The notes beneath the pieces are model-generated. The model searched no databases, was not told the DNA's origin, and saw nothing but the letters and a program-made list of their open reading frames with translations. A stretch of DNA of 64,000 nt from RPQJ01 sp963762315 (GTDB lineage Bacteria; Pseudomonadota; Gammaproteobacteria; Steroidobacterales; Steroidobacteraceae): assembly GCA_963762315.1 (NCBI GenBank), contig CAVXKO010000004.1, positions 1,364,001 to 1,428,000 on the forward strand. Direction: 5' to 3'. The position numbers and the translations under genes are program-made. Below, one piece after another: positions 60,343 through 64,000 of the stretch (position 1 is the first letter of the stretch; each line of letters begins with the position of its first letter).

Positions 60343-60981
60343 CTACGCGGCGCGTGACAGACCGCCCAGGTAGCGCAGCACCTCGGACGTGCCGGTCACG
60401 TCGGCGTAGCGGCGTCCCACGTCCGTGAGGTTGGCGCGGTGCGGCCCTTCGGCCGCATCGCCGCAGCATTCGTCGGGCACGAGCACCCGCAAGCCGTACG
60501 AGAACGCATCCACGATCGTGGCGCGCACGCAGCCGCTCGTGGTGCAGCCCGTGACGATCACCGTATCCACGTTCTGCTTCACGAGGAACGTGATCAGCGG
60601 CGTCTGGAAAAACATCGACGGCGCGTTCTTGCAGTAGGTGAAGTTCTGCTCGTGGTGGATCTTCGGGTCCATCTCCGTGCACGGGTGCCCGTAGAAGAAT
60701 TCGTCGCGAACCGCCTTCACCTTCCACAGCGGCATGTCGGCCAGGCTGCCGTAGGCGGTGTAGCAGGCGGCCACGGGCACGTTGCGCGCCCGCGCCACCT
60801 GCAACAGTTCCGCCGTCCGATCACGGGCAGCGTGGATCAGGGGCAGCCCGCCGAGCGGGTACTTCGGATCGGTAAAGGCCGTCTGGAAATCGACCACCAG
60901 CACGGCCGGCCTCGATCCCGGTTCGATGCGGGTCGAACTGTACCCGACCTTCGTGTACTGATCCTGCCCTTCGCTGCCCAT
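60343..60981 (-). CDS. Isochorismatase-family hydrolase, N-carbamoylsarcosine amidase-like
   Basis: 212 residues. Catalytic triad candidates are Asp in AVLVVDFQTAFTD, Lys in TYCKNAPSMFF and the nucleophile Cys in VTGCTTSGCVRATIVDAFSY. The last motif is that of N-carbamoylsarcosine amidohydrolases. Five bases past hyuB in the same direction, it would remove the carbamoyl group produced by hydantoin opening. Confidence 0.87.
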   Translation of the reverse strand: MGSEGQDQYTKVGYSSTRIEPGSRPAVLVVDFQTAFTDPKYPLGGLPLIHAARDRTAELLQVARARNVPVAACYTAYGSLADMPLWKVKAVRDEFFYGHPCTEMDPKIHHEQNFTYCKNAPSMFFQTPLITFLVKQNVDTVIVTGCTTSGCVRATIVDAFSYGLRVLVPDECCGDAAEGPHRANLTDVGRRYADVTGTSEVLRYLGGLSRAA

Positions 60982-60986
60982 GACCG

Positions 60987-62882
60987 TCAGGCCGCCTTGC
61001 CGGCCTTCCTGGCCTTCACACGCTGCGAGAACGTCGGCTGGCGCGGGGCCTCGTGGCCCGTCTCGGCCTTGCAGCGGCCCTTCAGCTCGTCGATCGTCTC
61101 GAACCCGCGGTCGAACAGCTTGACGTCGCCGCGTTCGGCCTTGAGCTTCGCGCGCAGCTTCTCGGTCGCCGCCACGTCGGCCTTGAGGTCATCCTTGATG
61201 ACCACGCCGTAGTTCAGCGCGCCCTTCGCCGTCACCAGGCCGGCCTGCACGTCGAACACGACGCGCTCGATCTCGCGCTCGAACGGATCGCCGCAGCCGC
61301 CGCCGCCCCAGGTGTCGGACAGCAGCAGGTCGCCCGCCTCGACCTTGATGTGGTCCATCTTCGACGGCAGGTTCTCGCGGGTGCCGTCCGCGCGGACCAG
61401 GGTCTTCTTGCTGCGCGCACCCGGCAGGCCGCCGTTCACGCCCCACGGATAGGTGAGCCAGCGATCGTCGTGGATCGAGATCTCGCCCGGCTCCAGGAAG
61501 CGGTAGCCGATGCGCAGGCCGTTGCCGCCGCGGTTCTTGCCGGCGCCGCCGGTGTCCGGGATCGTCTCGTAGATGTCGATGCGCAGCGGGAAGTAGCTCT
61601 CGAGGAACTCGTTCGGCACGTTGGTGAACGAGGGCCACAGCGAGTGGCCGTCCGGGCCGTCGCCGAACGGCTTGCCCGGGATGCCGCCGAAGGTGATCTG
61701 GTAGAGCTGGTACCAGTCGCCGTTCTTGTCGTAGCCCGAGTACATGAAGTGCGGGCTGTCGGAGAAGCCGGCCGCGCACATGAACGCCGGATTGCCCTGG
61801 CCGAGCAGGCCGCCGAGGATGTCGAAGATGCGGCCGAGCGCGTGCGTGCGGCACGAGAGCGCGGCGGGCTTCAGCGGCTTCAGCAGCGTGCCCGGCGGGA
61901 TGCGCACTTCCATCAGGTCGTAGAACCCGTCGTTGAACAGGATCTGCGGATCGAACACCATGATCATGTAGACGCCGGCGAACATCTTGAACATCTCTTC
62001 GTTCAACAGGAAGTTGATCGAGGAGATCGACTGCGGGTCGGTGCCCGTGAAGTCGAAGATGCACAGATCGCCCTCGCGCCACATCGTGCAGGCGATCTTG
62101 TACGGGCCCATGTTCATGCCGTCGTCGCAGATGTAGTCCTCGAAGTACTGCTTCTTCTCCGGGACGGTCTGGCGGATCAGCTGGCGCATCGCGCGCTTGT
62201 TGCGCTCGAGCATGGCGTCCATCGCCGAGTAGAACACGTCGTCGCCGAAGCGCGTCGAGATCTCGGTGCAGCGGATGGCCGCGGTGCGCAGCGCCGCGAC
62301 GATGGCGTTGAAGTCGGAGAAGTTCCAGGTCGGCAGGCGGCAGTTGTGCAGGATGACCTTGAGGATGTCCTCCTGCAGCACGCCGGCCTTGATGATCTTG
62401 ATCGGCGGCACGCAGACGCCTTCCTCGTAGATGGTGCGCGCGTCGGTCGGCAGCGAGCCCGGCACCTTGCCGCCCACGTCGGTCATGTGGCCGAACATGG
62501 CCGACCACGCGATGATGCGGCCGTCCTTGTAGATCGGCATCAGCATCAGCCAGTCGTTCTGGTGGCTGATCGCGCCGTTGACGGAGTACGGGTCGTTGGT
62601 GAGGAACACGTCGCCCTCTTCCACCGTGCCGTCGTACCCCTGCATGAAGCCCCAGATGAACGAGCCGAACTGGCCGACGACCATCTTGCCTTCGAGGTTG
62701 GCGATCATCGGGAACTCGTCGTGCTGCTCGCGGATGCCCGGCGACATCGCGGTGCGGAACAGCACGGTATCCATCTCGTAGCGGGCGTTGCGCAGCGCGC
62801 TCTCGATGATGTCGATCGTGACCGAGTCGACCTTCACCTTCTTCATCGGCTTCTTGTTGCGCTGAATGATCTTGGCAGGCAT
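60987..62882 (-). CDS. Hydantoinase B / N-methylhydantoinase beta subunit
   Basis: 631 residues from ATG 62882. HyuB-family motifs are ALRNARYEMDTVLFRTAMSP, GDVFLTNDPYSVNGAISHQN, WSAMFGHMTDVGGKVPGSLP, YEEGVCVPPIKI and GGGGCGDPFERE at the C-terminus. With HyuA it opens five-membered lactam or hydantoin rings, usually with ATP. Intact. The 35-base gap to hyuA and shared direction indicate an operon. Confidence 0.93.
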   Translation of the reverse strand: MPAKIIQRNKKPMKKVKVDSVTIDIIESALRNARYEMDTVLFRTAMSPGIREQHDEFPMIANLEGKMVVGQFGSFIWGFMQGYDGTVEEGDVFLTNDPYSVNGAISHQNDWLMLMPIYKDGRIIAWSAMFGHMTDVGGKVPGSLPTDARTIYEEGVCVPPIKIIKAGVLQEDILKVILHNCRLPTWNFSDFNAIVAALRTAAIRCTEISTRFGDDVFYSAMDAMLERNKRAMRQLIRQTVPEKKQYFEDYICDDGMNMGPYKIACTMWREGDLCIFDFTGTDPQSISSINFLLNEEMFKMFAGVYMIMVFDPQILFNDGFYDLMEVRIPPGTLLKPLKPAALSCRTHALGRIFDILGGLLGQGNPAFMCAAGFSDSPHFMYSGYDKNGDWYQLYQITFGGIPGKPFGDGPDGHSLWPSFTNVPNEFLESYFPLRIDIYETIPDTGGAGKNRGGNGLRIGYRFLEPGEISIHDDRWLTYPWGVNGGLPGARSKKTLVRADGTRENLPSKMDHIKVEAGDLLLSDTWGGGGCGDPFEREIERVVFDVQAGLVTAKGALNYGVVIKDDLKADVAATEKLRAKLKAERGDVKLFDRGFETIDELKGRCKAETGHEAPRQPTFSQRVKARKAGKAA

Positions 62883-62917
62883 GTGCGTATCTCCGGATCT
62901 GTTTTGAAAGCGGGCGG

Positions 62918-64000
62918 TTACTTGGCCTTGCGGGCGGCTTTGCCCGCCGCGCGCTTGACCTTCGCGGCAGCCGCCTTCGGCCTGGCCGCACCCGCCTTCC
63001 TCGGCGCCTTGTAGTTGTCGGGATAGATCAGGATGTTGCCGTAGACATCCACCTTGCCGTGATGCTTCGGGAGGATCACCGAGGTCGAGTCCATTTCCAT
63101 CACGATCGCGGGGCCCGCAATGCGGTTGCCCGCCTTCAGCTGCGCGCGGTCGTACACCGTCGCCGTGCAGTCCTTGCCGACCATGTAGGACTTCTGCTTG
63201 CCGACCGCCGCGGCCGCCGGCGAGGTGCCGCCCTTCGCGATGACCTGGCGCTTGATGTTGATGCCCTTGCCAGTGACGACCGCGCGCAGCGCGACGAACT
63301 CGTGCTCGAGCGGCAGCGCGAACGTGAACAGCCGCGTGTGCTCGGCGTCGAACGGCTTGCGGATGGCGTCGAGGCCTTCCTTCTCGAGACGCTTCAGGTC
63401 GATGTCCACCGTCAGGCGCAGGCCCTGGCCGTGGTAGCGCACGTCCACCTGGTAGCCGAACTCCATGTCGGAGGCGGCCACCTTCTCGCCCGCCAGCGCC
63501 TTGGCGGCATCGTTCGCCTGCGCCTTCAGCAGCTTGACGATGTCGTCCTTGGTCGTCTCGGAGAACTTGCGGATGTAGGTGCGCGACGACTCGTCGCGGA
63601 CCGCCGTCGTCGCGTCGCCGAGGGCGCAGAGCACGCCCGGGCCCGGCGGGAATGATCGACGGCCACGAGCCGAGCAGGATCGACAGCGCGTTGGCGTGCA
63701 GCGGGCCGGCGCCGCCGAACGCGATCAGCGCGTAGTCGCGCGGATCGTGGCCCTGCTCGACCGACACGAGGCGCAGCGCGCCGACCATGTTCTCGTTGAC
63801 GATGTTGAAGATGCCGAGCGCGGCATCCTTGACGTTCTTGCCGAGCGCCTTGCCGACCTTCTCGACGGACTGCTGCGCGAGCTTGCGGTCAAGCGCCATG
63901 TCGCCGCCGAGCTTCTGCATCTCGGGCAGGTAGCCGAGCACGACGTTGGCATCGGTCACGGTGGGCTCCGTGCCGCCCTTGCCGTACGCGGCCGGACCGG
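62918..64000 (-). CDS. Hydantoinase A / N-methylhydantoinase alpha subunit, partial and frameshifted
   Basis: C-terminal part of HyuA; the start lies past the window edge. From 64000 it reads GPAAYGKGGTEPTVTDANVV, then DYALIAFGGAGPLHANALSI, both HyuA signatures. Near 63650 one extra base separates SWPSIIP from PGPGVLCALGDATTAVRDES, and the rest runs to 62918 (SVILPKHHGKVDVYGNILIY and a Lys/Ala-rich tail). ATP-binding and catalytic regions upstream cannot be examined. Confidence 0.9.

Noticed and set aside
60567..60981. Isochorismatase acting in siderophore synthesis
   Set aside because: The VTGCTTSGCVRAT nucleophile region and the hyu neighbours favour N-carbamoylsarcosine amidase-like activity.

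Overview
The window is high-GC proteobacterial DNA. The gene set points to a gammaproteobacterium: glyoxylate shunt aceA/aceB, type II DAHP synthase, HrpA, MazG, FumC and PurB, a NudJ-MnmA pair, MsrPQ, and PEP-CTERM exported proteins. Intergenic CTCTCCCG..CGGGAGAGG palindromes and PEP-CTERM proteins would fit an uncultured Xanthomonadales- or Steroidobacterales-like lineage, but that placement is inference.

Layout. 1-2594 is chromosome: the 3' end of a flavin amine oxidase, a broken PEP-CTERM gene, a small membrane protein and a family 2 glycosyltransferase. 2595-16685 is an integrated genomic island. Its ends are two copies of a 15-bp sequence that is the 3' end of tRNA-Cys, and a P4-type tyrosine integrase lies next to the intact tRNA. 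The island backbone (integrase, DNA-binding protein, AlpA, small coiled protein, DUF3631-type ATPase, IS21-interrupted gene) sits at the tRNA end. The cargo sits at the far end: several secreted proteins, a PEP-CTERM C-type lectin, a broken HAF-repeat protein, a small CxxC protein and an IS3-family element. Several cargo genes end in near-identical CCCCGGC/GCCGGGG hairpins.

16672-64000 is chromosome again. It holds tRNA-Cys and tRNA-Gly, pgsA-uvrC-uracil-DNA glycosylase, aceA-aceB, an RluE-like pseudouridine synthase, DAHP synthase, and a saccharopine dehydrogenase/aminoadipate-semialdehyde dehydrogenase pair for lysine catabolism. Then come a metallo-beta-lactamase-fold protein, NfeD plus a slipin, and hrpA-mazG-nudL-fumC facing purB-GNAT-DUF7931-like-nudJ-mnmA-acnA. 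These are followed by a sirtuin, msrP-msrQ-aldehyde dehydrogenase, an EamA exporter and a FabH-like synthase, a small exported-protein group, and a four-gene signalling operon (TonB/TPR membrane protein, membrane CheA-like kinase, CheY, CheX). The window ends with a triheme cytochrome and a hydantoin/N-carbamoylsarcosine degradation cluster that runs off the edge.

Caution: at least ten conserved chromosomal genes (aceB, DAHP synthase, amaB-like, nfeD, hrpA, sirtuin, msrP, msrQ, CheA-like, hyuA) carry one or two single-base indels and are otherwise intact, with lengths that become multiples of three when corrected. This looks like uncorrected sequencing error. Single-frameshift breaks, including those in the island, should not be read as true pseudogenes without read-level evidence.
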